Numbered from the stretch's first letter, positions 33,216-45,273 are shown. The stretch is DNA of 64,000 nt from Notolepis coatsorum (GCA_963971535.1 OZ020585.1:22504005-22568004); one strand, 5' to 3'. Numbers and translations: made by a program. Notes: a model not told the origin generated them from the letters alone.

Positions 33216-34287
33216 TTAACCTCTTCCACCCGTGCGTTCCATCTGCGGACCGCAAATGACATCACGTCATAAATCAATCTCTCCAGACTGTTTGACAAAA
33301 GTATCATTTTATTTTTCAAATGTATTCAAGTATAAACATCATAACCATGGGGGCGCTCCAGTAGCACACCACGCGGTCGCTCCGGGTTCGTTTCCCAGAC
33401 CCGGTGGTCATATGCTGCATGTCTTCCGCTCTTCTCCTCCCGTTTCACCCTCTCTCCTCTTGTCGGTCCTGCGTGGCCAGAAAAACCTGAAAATGCTATA
33501 CTAAAAAAAAAAACATCATAACCATATCACAACAGCATTTATAATGTATATTATCATCAATATGTTAGTTTACCAATAGGTTAAAGTGTTATTAGATAGA
33601 TTTTCATTTTCGTTTTGGTCTAGTTTAGTTTGCGAAAGTCACCATTTTGGAAAATTTGAATGCCGGGAAAAACCTGACAGTCTTTCTTCCTGCTTGATAC
33701 CCACAGTTCTGGTGGCTAAGCTAGTCCTATTTGACGATGCACTGCGGTCATAAATCGTATAATATAAATTCAGAGAAGTACCATAGACCTGTTCACCATA
33801 TATGCCAGACTCAATGTGCGTGCGCATCACCGGGGCAGAAAGGAACATGGTCAAAACAACGGGGCAGACTACAATATATTTGCATTTGTTAGCCATAACA
33901 ATAAATCCATGCCAAAGCTACTGTAGATATGTAAAAGGTGAAACACTCACAGTCAAGTCATGCTGATTTGGCAAAACGGCATCCAGCTGTTTTCGTTTGA
34001 AACAACTTTTAGTCAGGGGAGTGCCATGGTTTCTCCATGGAGCCCACTTGTCCTTCCGCATTGCTCTGATTGGCCGAGTGCGCATGAGCCGCGACGCGGC
34101 CGCCAGTCAGGCAGCAATACTACGCTCCAGTTAACCTAATTTATACAAATGGAGTATTGATTACGCCGTAACGAATCATTAAAAAAATATACTGTTGTCG
34201 GAAATTAATGTCAGACTTTAGGCTTATATCATATATATATATTAGCTAATTAGGAACATTGATTAAGTTAAAAGTACATAATATAAG
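33216..34287. other. piggyBac-like end followed by unclassified sequence
   Basis: TTAACCTCTTCCACCCGTGC at 33216 resembles the TTAA end at 14484. Apart from the SINE at 33349, the rest to 34287 shows no gene or known repeat. Confidence 0.35.
33349..33510 (+). mobile_element. SINE family 1, copy 2
   Basis: A perfect 15-bp duplication aaacatcataaccat flanks it (33334-33348 and 33511-33525). The head is gggggcgctccagtagcaca with B-box ccgggttcgtttccc. The body word tgcatgtcttccgctcttct matches the family, and the tail is poly(A). Confidence 0.88.
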
Positions 34288-34380
34288 TAGGGCTGTCTTA
34301 AATACTTCGAAGCTTCGTTCGATGGCACAAGCTTCGAAAAAAAAATCGAAGTTTAAAAAAAAAAATCTTTTTTTTTAACT
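34288..34380. mobile_element. hAT terminal fragment
   Basis: It starts TAGGGCTGTC and contains repeated cttcgaag words on both strands, a recognisable hAT terminus with subterminal repeats. A related end is at 61452. No partner is nearby. Confidence 0.5.
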
Positions 34381-36233
34381 TTAATTTTTGTGTGTGTGTG
34401 CGCGCGCGCATGGGGCCATTGGGTGGGGCCGGGGGACAAATACACTGGAGGAAAGTAACCCAGCTCAGCACTGCCCAAATTATATCATCACTATTGCCTG
34501 TTTGAAGGATATCATCCTCAAACACATATACACCTACATGCCTTGTAGAATTCCACACATAAGAAAGAAAGATACTGGGATGAATAAACAAAATAGGAAA
34601 TAAAATGTAGAAATGCATGCAATACATAAATAAATATGAATCTCCATATATGAAATAGAACATTTAGATAAGGTGCTACTGAGAGGTTTTGGTGAGTTCT
34701 TTGTTTTTTTGTGGAAGTAGCCCTTAAAAATGCATGAACATTCACTGATAATTGGTCTGTAGTGGTGTCTACAAGGTCTACATTGCCGGACCATGTAGAA
34801 TCCGGACCTTGTAGACTGACATAATTCTGTGCATAGTTTAGTCTACACAGGCCATATTTCAAATAATCTAAATCTTACTTCATTCATCTTAAACATTCTT
34901 GATTTGGGGGATTGGTAGTTCCCATGAAATCTGAAGTTGTTCAAACGACAACAGCGATCCACCTTGAATTAAATCACACAGCCGAGTGAAACCTTGTTGG
35001 CTGCGTCACAGTCACGAAAGGGGCTACTTAATTCATTAAAGGAAAACTCCAACATTTTGGGAAATTAGCTTATTTAACATCTTCCCTGGAGTTAGACAAG
35101 AAGATACATACCTTTTTTGTCTCTGTGCGTGCATTTAGCTTTGGAACAGTCGCTCCGTTAGCGTAGCTTAGCTTCATCACTGGAAGTGTGGGAGATCCGG
35201 AGCTTCATCACTGGAAGTGGGAGAGATCCGGAGCCTGACGTTCCCTTACACTGTATACAGTCACGAAATACACTCCAAATAGTTCATGTAAACATGTTGT
35301 GACCTGTGTATTCACCACGTGGAGAAATAAAAAAAATAATTGAATTAGACAATTACGTTTTATAAGCAAATATACTCTGAACTATTTTTTGCCTAACCAC
35401 TCCTCTCTGAGTGCAGTCAGTGATTTCAACGTGTCGTCGTGATTGTTGACATTCTCATTCATTCAAAGGATCCGAACTGATTGAAGTTTATGGATACCAT
35501 GACTTAAAATCCTCTTACCTTGACGATTAAAAGCCTCCCAAATTTAGAAAACAGTAACAAATATCGACAACCTGCACCAGGTGGAATAAAATCACTGCTC
35601 CAAGAATCATCTAAATGGAGGGAGCTGGAATGCGTGAACCCGTGTCAATAACTATAACTACCTCCTGATTTTAACATGACATTTCCAATTTCATGCCCGT
35701 GGAGTGAGTGACGTGAGTCCACAGTGCGTGTCACCCTGTGGAGGGGGGTGGGGGTGTAGAAGGGAATGAGATGAATTGCAATGAGGAAGCTGACATCTGT
35801 CCTGGCACTCAAAGCTACAACTGTTTTGGCTCTCGCCAAACAAGAATGACGCACCGTGAGCCTAACACAACCGCACAGCTGCTGTGGCTGACATTGACTA
35901 TTCAATTCCAGATCAGCCGTCTTCAGAGGTCTGTCTCTCTGCCTGCTAATTTTCACAAATCTCGCACACCTGCTAGACAATTGCCCAATTAATAGTTGGC
36001 GTAGAATACATGTTTCCCTCAGCTGGAGAATGGTCAGGGGCGCTCGCTTTAGTGCCTGCTGATAATTTCTCATTGTTTTCACAGATTTTTGACAGATCAG
36101 GGTTGCACAACATAGCATCTACAATTCTACAGTAACTAGAAAGGAAGTTACTCTGCGTGTGTGCATGGCTGTCCTTCGCATTACGGTTTTCCTTTTCTGT
36201 TGATGCTCCTGACTCATGGGACATTCTTCAACG
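34381..36233. other. Unclassified, with one MITE-like block
   Basis: About 35030-35250 starts cattaaaggaaaactccaac, a phrase common at fish MITE ends, and holds a 30-bp direct repeat around cttcatcactggaagtg. The frames at 35645-36118 and 34298-34862 show no domain. Confidence 0.3.
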
Positions 36234-36315
36234 TAGGGCTGGGCGATATGGCCAAAAATGATATCGCGATAACGATATCGATAACAATATCATATCACAC
36301 TTTTTTTGTTTTTTA
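36234..36315. mobile_element. hAT/MITE left end
   Basis: TAGGGCTGGGCGATATGGCC with following gatatcgcgataacgatatc repeats is a very common fish hAT-type MITE end. It is cut at 36316 by a piggyBac-like end. Confidence 0.6.
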
Positions 36316-37140
36316 TTAACACATTCCACGCAATTTGAGCATCTTATACCACTCTCTGCCAGCACTGTAAGCCTATAGAGATGTTCACCTTCTTTGCAGG
36401 GCTATAACTTTTTAAATTGTATTGCTAAATTGACATTACTATGGCCCATTCAACATCGATTATCTATCGTTCAGGATGTAGGAACGTTTAACTTTTTCAT
36501 TCATATATTCATACGAAAATACTGTCTAGAATATAAATATGTTTTTATCGTTTTCTGCAGTAATTCCTAGAACGTGAGATATAGGCATAAACACATATAG
36601 ATTATCAAATGCCGTTTGTTGGCGATACACTCTATATTAAAAATGTCAACTGTACATGATCCTAAACATTATGACTGATCATGCGCGGGTGAACGGGGGG
36701 GGGGGTCGTTTATAATTCCGTGATCGTCGGTAAATGCTTTATGTAGTATGGGTGATATATTGATCAGAGCGGTTTGCATGGATAATAATAAACAAACAGG
36801 CTGAAAGTAACGTCAGCGTACTCTTACTGTTCGACGATGAGACTGGAGGAAAAAGATCGCACTTATTTGACGGCGATCTCCTAAATCCATTTCCGGTTTG
36901 TGTAATCATAATAAACACCAAATCGTATCGATTATTGCGTTATGGCAGCGATTTGATGCAAATTTGCAATGCATGAGGGTCATCCTTTTGTGTTAAATGG
37001 CTGCATAAAGCAAGCATTTGTTGACTCATGTTGATAAGAGTATTACAACTTGAAAAAGATACACATAACACATTCGGGGCCAACCACGGTTTCGGATCCA
37101 ACGGTTGAGGGCCAACCACGGATATGTCCGTGGCTAGGTT
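36316..37140. mobile_element. Degenerate piggyBac-like sequence
   Basis: It begins TTAACACATTCCACGC at 36316. The interior shares a poly(G)-gtcgttta phrase and an accacggatatgtccgtgg phrase with the piggyBac at 24006, and another left-end-like copy (taacacattcggggccaac) lies at about 37065. The boundaries are not resolvable by eye. Confidence 0.4.
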
Positions 37141-37615
37141 GTTTTGGCTTTTATTAAATCTTTTTTATAACTCTTTATTTTTGTTCATTTTCCTCTTTTT
37201 TCTTTCCAAAGAAACGTTCGCCCCGTTTCTGCGCTAAAGCAAGTCTCCTCTCAGCAGGGGCGGAGCTATAGGCGCGGCTGGGGAGGCAGCTGCCTTAGGG
37301 CCCGCCCACCGTCTGGCGGGAGGGGGGGCCCGGGCCCCGGGCCCCCCCTCCGGCCCCGGGCCCAGGCCCGGGACTGAATGGAGTTGCCGTTCGCGTGTGG
37401 GACTGGATCGAACACAACTGGTGGTAACGGCAACTGGGACTGGTGCGTTTGTTTTGATTCTAGGCTCCTCCCGTTTTGCCAGTACTGTGGTACGAGTACG
37501 ACTGATAGCGTGTGGTTTAGGAACAGGGCGTTTTGCACAAATCCAGCGCACCCTTTCCTTGGCTGTGACGTAGCCACGTAAATCTCACAAGCAGCGCGGA
37601 GGTGATATTTTTCTC

Positions 37616-37884
37616 TGATGTCGCGTTCACGTTACGTGGGAAGAATCGGAAGAATCAGCTTCCGACTGGGAAAAACCATTCACGTCAGCCTCCTAGTTGT
37701 AATTCCTACTAGGACATATGGGATTTTTTATAGACCCCGATATCTCCCACTTCGCGTCACGAATTGCGGAAGTATGGATGTGGGCGTTTTGATCGAGTCA
37801 ATGCGTGAAGGCTTCCTAGTTGTAGCAACGAGATGTCCTCTGGTTCTTCCGCTTCTTCCCACGTAACGTGAACGCGACATCAGA
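37616..37884. mobile_element. MITE, short relative of the TTA-target MITE
   Basis: The inverted end TGTCGCGTTCACGTTACG frames a 250-bp body that matches both arms of the MITE at 21241 (cttccgactgggaaa, tcctagttgtagcaacgag). The outermost bases are also palindromic, so the exact target site cannot be fixed. Confidence 0.8.
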
Positions 37885-37930
37885 GAAACATATCGCAAGC
37901 TATGTTCAACATAATAAGTCACCTGAAACA

Positions 37931-38067
37931 TGAATGAATGAATGAATGAAAACTTTATTAACAGATTGCAGAATGGGTACAGTACAGTACAGCTCAATAC
38001 ATACAATTGTTAAGGGGATGCAGACCAGAGAAAGACTTTCGTCTTGTTTACATCAGGGTCCCCCACA
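37931..38067 (-). mobile_element. L2-like LINE 3' end, copy a
   Basis: A gaat tail is followed by aaaactttattaacagattg and the start of the family 3' UTR. It is inserted in the BED-finger region of the second hAT copy, with a 4-bp acat repeated at both edges. Confidence 0.8.
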
Positions 38068-38270
38068 TCACCACCGCTACCATGGTGTATTAAAATCCGA
38101 CGACGCCGAGCAGCTAAAGGGGACATTTACCGAGGACCAGCACAAAGTGTGGATATATTATGATTTAACAAGTCTTATCTGTCCAGGACGATGACAACAT
38201 TATTGCAGGTAAGCTAACTAGTACTACTAACGTTATCACGCTAGCTTGGATGCTAACTAACGTAATGTGA

Positions 38271-38400
38271 ATGAATGAATGAAAACTTTATTTAACAGAT
38301 TGCAGAATGGGTACAATACAGTACGGCTCGTTAAGGGGATGCAGACCAGAGAAAGACGTTTGTCTTGTTTACATCAGGGTCCCCCATTTTCAATTCATAG
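38271..38400 (-). mobile_element. L2-like LINE 3' end, copy b
   Basis: This is the same 3' UTR start with a gaat tail, about 130 bp, truncated shortly after the cccccattttcaattcat phrase. Confidence 0.8.
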
Positions 38401-38734
38401 TGATTATAGAAAACATATACGTTACCACCTAGCCACAATCTATGGTATTTCTAGGTTACCACATGGGTGGCGCACGTGAACACTTTGTGAATTATGTGAG
38501 GGTGTATCATGATGATGGTAATTTGGCACTTAACGAACGTTACCTATCTCTTTGCCGTTTTGCATAGTGCACTGCATAGTACCAGAGATGACAAAAGTTA
38601 TGTGGTAACATAGGTCGCATCACTGCCAGTAGTCGGCATATTACCCAATTCTGACTCTGGTATTAGTCAACTAACGTACTGTTAGCCAGCTACTGTAATA
38701 ACGAAACTGAAATATCTAATGATGATAGTCAATC

Positions 38735-39068
38735 ATAAAGACAGAAAACACTCTCATCACAGACAAGCTGGATCTGGCCAAATACCTAAACATGTCATGG
38801 TGAATGAATGAAAACTTTATTTAACAGATTGCAGAATGGGTACAATACAGTACAGCTCAATACATACAATTGTTAAGGGGATGCAGACCAGAGAAACACT
38901 TTCGTCTTGTTTACATCAGGGTCCCCCATTTTCAATTCATTATAACATAATGACATACAGATAGACAGTAGTGCTACATCTATACATGACATACCAGATT
39001 TGCAAATACAGTACTGTTTGTGATACGAAAAGAGTCCAGAAAAGAGAGTATATACATTTGACGTATTA
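38735..39068. mobile_element. L2-like LINE 3' end, copy c, with an opposite-strand ORF scrap
   Basis: 38801-39068 is the minus-strand 3' UTR as in the full copies. Immediately before it, 38735-38795 translates on the plus strand to TLITDKLDLAKYLN, a piece of the same LINE's ORF in reverse orientation. Confidence 0.7.
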
Positions 39069-39202
39069 TTATTGTATTGTGATATGTTTTGTTTCATGTT
39101 GGATTTTTTTTTTTTTTTTTTATAATACAATAAATATCGGGGGGGGGGGGCCCGAGCTGTCAATCTCGCCTCGGGGCCCGTGGGGCATTCCAACCGCCAC
39201 TG

Positions 39203-39956
39203 GTTATCATCCTACCTGTAGTTTACTGTCCAGCAGCGTCCATAGTCGTTGTGTCTATGTGAGTCTCCAGCCCAGTCCTGTTGCCATCCGTTCTCGCTGA
39301 AAGGTGTTTTGGCAAAACCACGTCCTCACTAGTGCCGCGAGGGAAATAATGGCATCAGTCAGCGGCAGAGAGTGGTGGTAGGCGTCGCACTGCACTTGAC
39401 ACACACACACTGCACTTGACACACACACACACACACACAAGCGCACACACACACGCACACGCAAGCACACGCACACAGGGCAAACAGGAAGTATGAGAAA
39501 GGTGCATGTACGCACAATGAGGAAGGCAGGCAGGGTGTTTGTGAGGATTTTGAAGGGATGTTCTCATGTCAAGAAGGAAGTCATTTGTCTCACTTGTTTG
39601 TTTTTATGCTATTTTCACAGAAAGGTGTTGTGTCTCATTGTTTAGCCTGTTGTCCTTTGTTCATTATCTTCTCTCCAGCTGATTGGTGGGCCGCTGAATT
39701 TGGGTCTTGCCATACATTTTTTTATTTTTATTTTTTGTATTTTTATTTTTTATTTTTTTAAACACACATAAACAAACATGACAACACACGATAAGATACA
39801 CAAGCATTAATACACAGTGTATATCCAACGAAATTACCATTTATACCAATGTCTTATACAGGATATACCCCTAATACCTGTTATCTAAAAACCTACACAC
39901 AATTATGCTCCAGCTCGAACCCCCCCCCCCCCCCCTCCCGGACGCGTGAATATTTT
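39203..39956. other. Unclassified, with CA microsatellite and poly(C)
   Basis: (CA)n with CG interruptions spans about 39399-39475. A T/TTTTA-rich tract lies at 39716-39765 and 16 C at about 39920. No gene is seen. Confidence 0.5.
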
Positions 39957-40585
39957 AGGCAACCAACTTGTGTTTAGCGTTTCTCTGATTGGCCAATACG
40001 CCCATGTGACCACGGCAGCGCGAGAGAGCGGCAGCGCGGAAATAGGCTGTCTATTGCCTCGCGCTGCAGCGCGGAAATAGGCTGTCTATTGCCATTCTCT
40101 AAGTCAAACTCTAACCTTAACCAGCTCCTTAACAGCGCCTAAACTTAACCCTTCTAACCTTAAGCAACTCCGAAACAATGCCTAACCTTAACCAACTCCG
40201 AAACAATGCCTAAACTTAACCGGCGAAATGAATGCACGTTAAAAAATATTGCTTAACCAGCTCCTTAACAGCGCCTAAACTTAACCCTTCTAACCTTAAG
40301 CAACTCCGAAACAATGCCTAACCTTAACCAACTCCGAAACAATGCTTAAAGTTATGCCTAAACTTAACGGCTAAAGAATGCGAATGCATGTAAAAAAAAA
40401 AATAAATTGAAGGGAATTGAACTAGCAAGCAACGAGCTGTAGGATCCACAGCCATGCAGCTTTGCCAATTGAGCTATTTCTGGATACTGAATAAGGGGCG
40501 GTTACTGGCATATAATGAGCTCCGCGTCGCCGCGGGGGCGTGGCTAGACGCAAGTTGGGCGTGGTTAGACACAAGTTGGTTGCCT
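39957..40585. mobile_element. TIR element containing a SINE-like unit
   Basis: AGGCAACCAACTTGTGTTTA at the left is matched by its near-perfect complement at 40565-40585. Further matching bases (ggacgcg / cgcgtcc) extend outside. No transposase is present. Confidence 0.6.
40010..40530 (-). mobile_element. tRNA-headed SINE with GGTTAAGG body, copy 1
   Basis: On the minus strand, agaaatagctcaattggcaa (A box) and a weakened B box (tagttcaattccc) form a tRNA-like head of about 75 bp. A body follows built of ggttaaggttagg-type words, and then aatagacagcctatttccgc. The same unit lies in plus orientation at 62216-62695. Confidence 0.65.
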
Positions 40586-40659
40586 TTAATATTTAGGCCT
40601 CCCGCGTCCCTCTTTGGATAGTGTCTCCATTATACCATGCGCCTAACCAGACACTACCA

Positions 40660-41690
40660 TTATAAGCTAGCTTTTATTCTCTCCACCACTTCTAACCACA
40701 TTGTCATTTTGGATTCATTGAGACCCAGAATTCTTGCTGTAGATATTTCTTGATAAATCACATCGAGATATGTAAGAAACCAAACTTTCCGGCACATTTT
40801 TTCCGGTTGAAACCAGCGTGATGCGATCAGCTTTTTAGCTACTGTGATACCCGATAAAACCAATCTCTTTAGCTGTGGATGTACTGCAAACTCAAAAACA
40901 TCATTCAATAGTAATACAGAGGGGTGTACAGGTATATTCCAAGATAAGAGTTTTGATAATTGTTGGGTCACATCTTTCCAGAATATCTTAACTGGTGGGC
41001 AGTCCCAGTACATGTGCATAAATGTCCCTTCATCCCCATTTGTACATTGGGAGCATTTGGAGTCATGTTTAAGACCCATTCTGTTCAGTCTTATAGGAGT
41101 CAAGTATGTCCTGTGAATATAGTTAAGATTGATTTGTTGATGGTCCGGGTTCCTTGATGTAAGTCGGACATTTGCCCAGGCTTCTTGCCAATCAAAGTCA
41201 CTTTCCAGGTCTGGTATATCCCTCCTCCAGACAGAGTCTAGTTGGAGGGTTTCATACGAGGACGTTAGTAATTGATGATAAAAATCTGAAACAAAACCTC
41301 TCGATGTCTCTCTTTCATAGAAGAATTTGTGGTATCTGTGGTGTTCAATTGGTATGTCTAATGGTAACTGTATGTAAAAAAGCCATGTGGACTTGGTGAG
41401 ATTACATTTTTTGCATATTTCTCCATAACTACAAAAACCCTGTTTGTTAAAAACATCCCCTAATGAGTGTATGCCTTGCTCTTCCCATATAGGGAATCTT
41501 ATAGGTCGTTTTTCAATCAAGAGTGCATTGTTATTGAATAAGGGAGTATGATTGTGCCATTTATGTGGGTTAGGATATTTTTTTTGTGTTTCACGCCATA
41601 TCCGGATCGCATGAGTAATTATGGGGCCAAATTTCCGTTCACAATGCTTGATTGGTAGTTTAGTGTATGCTATGTCCATGCTAGTCTATG
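40660..41690 (-). pseudogene. L1-clade LINE ORF2 C-terminus
   Basis: An open frame of 339 codons carries LTPIRLNRMGL, then C-x2-C-x8-H-x4-C (KCSQCTNGDEGTFMHMYWDC). This is the cysteine-rich C-terminal motif of L1-type ORF2 proteins, with the FW that follows. The endonuclease and RT are missing because of 5' truncation. It is unusual here only because all the other LINEs are L2/CR1-like. Confidence 0.8.
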
Positions 41691-41919
41691 TTATTTATTT
41701 ATTTTTAACATTAATCCTTTTGTCACTTCGAAGCAAATGATCTCCATCGACATTATCTGAACCCTTAACCTCTTTTTATTTCGTTATTTCTGACTGCAGT
41801 ACAAGTACACGTGTCCCAGTGCTTTTAGAGGACTTGACGTCTTGGATTTCATTGCCAGTTGACATCCATATTCTGCCCAGTGTATTATTGCCCTAATATA
41901 TAAAGCTGATCTGATGGAG

Positions 41920-43059
41920 TTCTAAGAGTCAGTGAGACACAGGGCCTTAGCAAATGACCTCAATACCTTCTATGCGAGGTTTGATGCTGGTAATAACAAC
42001 ACCAGCCCACAAGCCACGGCAATGGGGGGGGGGGGGGGGTATGCTGCTGATGGAGACTCAGTGTTCAGGGTAACAGAGCATGAGGTGAGGCGGATCTTTA
42101 AAAAAGTGAATATCAGGAAGGCAGCAGGTCCGGACGGCATCCCCGGCCGCGTCCTAAAAGTCTGTGCAGACCAACTGGCCCCGGTATTCACTGACATATT
42201 TAACCTGTCCTTAGAACAGGCTGTCATCCCCACCTGCCTGAAGAAGTCCACTATTATCCCTGTACCCAAAAAATCCAAGCCTGCTTGCCTCAACGACTAC
42301 CGCCCTGTAGCTCTCACCTCCATAGCCATGAAGTGCTTTGAGAAGCTAGTAAAGGGCTACATCTGCTCCTCCCTCCCCATCAACATGGACCCCCTGCAAT
42401 TTGCATACCGCCCCAACAGGTCCACGGAGGATGCCATAGCCCATGTTCTGCACACAGCAGCATCACACCTGGACAAGAGGAAGGGGAACTATGTGAGAAT
42501 GCTATTCATCGACTACAGCTCGGCATTCAATACCATAGTCCCCTCCAAACTCATAGCCAAGCTCAGGGACCTGGGCTTGAACTATGACCTCTGCCAGTGG
42601 GTCTTGGACTTCCTGACGGGCAGACCCCAGGTGGTGAGAGCAGGCAACTGCACCTCCTCATCCATCACCCTCAACATAGGGGCCCCCCAGGGCTGTGTTC
42701 TGAGTCCCCTCCTCTACTCCCTGTACACACACGACTGTGTGGCTCAGCGGAGTAGCAACACAATCATCAAATTTGCTGACGACACAGTGGTGGTGGGCCT
42801 GATCTCTGCCAACGACGAGAGGGCCTACCTGGAAGAGGTCAAGGTCCTGGCGGGATGGTGCCAGGAAAACCGCCTCTCCCTGAACGTCAGCAAAACAAAG
42901 GAGATGATTGTGGACTTCAGGAGGTCGGGGGTCAAGGACTACAGCCCCCTCAGCATCGACGGGGCACCGGTTGAGAGAGTCAACAGCTTTAAGTACCTCG
43001 GTGCCTACATATCCGAGGACTTGACATGGACCACACACATTGACAGTGTTGTGAAGAAG
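41920..43059 (+). pseudogene. Fish non-LTR reverse transcriptase, 5'- and 3'-truncated
   Basis: The frame is uninterrupted and starts LANDLNTFYARFD, then RKAAGPDGIPGRVLK, LNDYRPVALTSI, FIDYSSAFNTI (first aspartate), GAPQGCVLSPLLYSL, IIKFADDTVVVG (FADD box) and SKTKEMIVDFRR. It ends at DSVVKKAN, where another LINE begins. It belongs to the CR1/L2/Rex1 group. A poly(G) tract at 42024 lengthens a glycine run. The recorded frame to 43152 is a chimera with the next LINE. Confidence 0.82.
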
Positions 43060-43247
43060 GCAAATATGGCAGTAACCAAAAACTATCTTTCAAGCATGGA
43101 AAGCTGCAAAAATAATCCCAATAATATCCAACAGGATTACCTTCAGTGGTAGACCAATTAGTATTCTCCCGACTTATAAGTAAACTAATGGACAAACTTG
43201 TCTTCGGTCAAATTGTTAAGTTACTTTTCTGTCAACAACCATGATTC
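43060..43247 (+). mobile_element. LINE Y piece 1 (RT N-terminal region)
   Basis: This translates to WKAAKIIPIIS and FSGRPISIL with a stop. It is near-identical to 52464-52648. It is cut at 43247 by the LTR-like element. LINE Y is related to LINE B. Confidence 0.7.
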
Positions 43248-43944
43248 TGTCACGGCTAGTACAGAGAACCCAAGTGCAGAACAGAAGGCAGGTAGTGGTT
43301 AAACCCAATAACAGGTGTGTTTATTAATGAGTCCAGGCTGAGGGGGGTTGATTGATTTTTATTTATCTCGAACCAAAACACAACTATCACAGCAAATTGA
43401 TAAAAGCAAAAACAATATACACACAAATAAAAATAAACCAAAACATAGAATTTCGAGAAGGGGCAGAAAGAAGCAGTGCTCATCTAGTCCTGCTCCTTCC
43501 TTATACATCACACAAGTCACAGATTCTTGCTCTCTATTGTAATATATATATTTAAAGAGAAAACCGAGAGAGAAGAAAAGAGCAGGCTGGGGTCCAGGGT
43601 GAGGCAGGCAGGCAGAATCTTCTGTTATTTCCCCTGCGCTTCCCATCCTTTCCCACCTGCCGTTTCAACCCCTAAGGCTTCTAACAGGATACCAGGCACT
43701 CTTTCCCTCTGTCAGACCTGTTCAATAAACCAAAGTACAGATTAAAAGTTACCTTGACACATAAGTAATACCTCTCCAAAGCTAGACTGCACAGGGAATG
43801 GGGAACAGGCTGATGCCCATATATGTTCACAGGAAGCTCAGAGAGAGGGGAGAGAGAAGAGAGAGAGAGAAAGCTGGGGAGAGGAACTGACGGCTTGACA
43901 GGAGTGAAGGAGATGAGGGTTAGACAGGAGTGGGGATAGTGACA
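43248..43944. mobile_element. LTR-like element, copy 1, complete
   Basis: TGTCACGGCTAG ... GATAGTGACA is flanked by GATTC (43243-43247 and 43945-43949) and interrupts LINE Y. It contains a LINE 3' end (43346-43560, minus), the word gagcaggctggggtccaggg, and a GA-rich run. At 697 bp and non-coding, it fits a solo LTR or a non-autonomous LTR unit. Larger copies start at 52649 and 61752. Confidence 0.75.
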
Positions 43945-43949
43945 GATTC

Positions 43950-44117
43950 TGAGTTCCAACATGCTTATAAAGAGGGCCAGTCAACAAACACTGCCTTAAC
44001 ACAAATGACAACACAGTCTGCTGCTTTCAATGTAATTGACCATGAACTATTATTGAAAAAAAACTTGCTGAATATGGTTTCAATACAGCGGCTGTCAATT
44101 ACAGCGGATAGTTACTT
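43950..44117 (+). mobile_element. LINE Y piece 2
   Basis: FQHAYKEGQSTNTALTQMT is followed, after a deletion, by AFNVIDHELLL and DSYLSNT. The next bases are the triply repeated hAT target gtctaaca. Confidence 0.75.
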
Positions 44118-44490
44118 GTCTAACACAGGGGTTCTCAACCTTTCTGCTACCAAGGCACCCCTGCGTCCAATAAAATATTCCAGGGCACCCCTATATACGA
44201 TAAAGACTTTTTCCGGTCCTGTCTTTTTTGCTACAATGATGGCAAAAGTGCTTGCTTTCAAAATAAGGTCTAAATGGCTTAGTACTGTTGACATTACACT
44301 GTTTGTAGTAGTAAATCAAATAGCATATTTTTTTTAAATAAAATTACAGAAAACTATCACTAAAGTGCTATCTGTTGCAGCTGCACTGTTTTCCATTAAA
44401 ATTGCATATTTGGATAAGTGTGACCATTTCTCAAAAAATATAAATAAATACAGAAGATGAGCACTCGTTCACTCAGTGGACATTTCTAGC

Positions 44491-44799
44491 TCAATGCAAG
44501 GTCTGCTGCTGCTGCTGGCTAATAATACGGTAAATACGTGGGGAGATCTTTGACATGGCAACACGCATGTCATCCTCAAGGCTCAACTTGGCCCTATATT
44601 TTGTTTTCAGAGCTGTCATGGATGAAAAGCCAGCTTCACACAGATATGTGGTGCTGAATGGTATCAACACCTTAACTGCTGCATCATCATGAGATACTTG
44701 GTACTCAGCACCACACTCAGACCAACATGTTTCCAGGGGCACTTCACTGAAACAAGCTCTCCAGGTGGTATCAGATGAGATTTCAATGAGTTCCTCCAA
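44491..44799 (-). pseudogene. hAT transposase C-terminus, SCAND3/ZBED5-like
   Basis: The frame includes VLIPFSTTYLCEAGFSSMTA, then KTKYRAKLSLEDDMRVAMS and PRIYRI. This is the C-terminal dimerisation block of the ZBED5/SCAND3-type hAT transposases (F-S-TTYLCE-x-FS). Only about 100 residues remain, so the element depends on another source for movement. Confidence 0.85.
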
Positions 44800-44914
44800 G
44801 AGTTTGGATGGAGATGTGTCAGGAAGCTTTGTCTCAATGTTGTCTGTAAAGGGGTTCTTTATCCAGAGTAACTTGGTGATCCTGTTCTGTGTTTTATTAA
44901 ATAATGATTTTCAG

Positions 44915-45062
44915 GGTGCCAGGGTGGTGCATGGCCGTTCAACTCCCGGACCCGGCGACCTTTGCCGAATGTCTTCCCCCATATCTCTCTCCCATCCTTC
45001 CTCTCTGCCGGACTTGTCCAATAAACAAATGAAAAAGCTACCAAAACATATTAAAAAAAATT
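44915..45062 (+). mobile_element. SINE family 1, copy 3
   Basis: It is flanked by atgattttcag (44904-44914 and 45063-45073). The word tgccgaatgtcttccccc matches copy 1. The head is shortened relative to copy 1, and the end is A-rich. Confidence 0.88.
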
Positions 45063-45273
45063 ATGATTTTCAGTTTTTGCGAAATGGTCAAACTTATCCA
45101 AATGTGGTATTTTCATGGAAAACAGTGCAGCTGCAACAGATATTTAGTGATCATTTTCTTTAATCATATTAAAAAATATATATATTTTTTGAGAAATCTC
45201 AAGGCACCCCTGGCAGCCCTCTGAGGCACCCTAGTGTGCCTAGGCACCCCTGTTGAGAACCGCTGGTCTAACA

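Larger units (their letters stand above)
37440..38200 (+). pseudogene. Second copy of the ZBED-type hAT, 5' part
   Basis: It matches 1552-1690 (ctcccgttttgccagtactg ... ggctgtgacgtagccac) and then, after a MITE and a LINE tail, the BED-finger frame (ataagtcacctgaaacat ... caccaccgctaccatggtgt). A fragment of the family 3' end (ataatacaataaatatcgg) is at 39120-39139. Confidence 0.7.
37255..39202. mobile_element. Possible outer hAT-type element, GC-rich left end
   Basis: CAGGGGCGGAGCTATAGG at 37255 and ...CCGCCACTG at 39202 could be inverted ends of the CAGTGGCGG hAT type, like those at 56947. The flanking 8-mers do not match, so the pairing is tentative. The left arm includes a strongly GC palindromic stretch (gggcccgggccccgggcccc). 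Confidence 0.3.
44126..45265 (-). mobile_element. hAT element 1 of an adjacent pair
   Basis: CAGGGGTTCTCAACC ... GTTGAGAACCGCTG is flanked by GTCTAACA on both sides (44118-44125 and 45266-45273). Long inverted arms (about 44345-44440 against 45079-45175) enclose a transposase scrap and a SINE. Confidence 0.92.

Noticed and set aside
37255..37376. CpG-island promoter
   Set aside because: The GC stretch is a palindromic run of gggccc at a repeat edge with no gene beside it.
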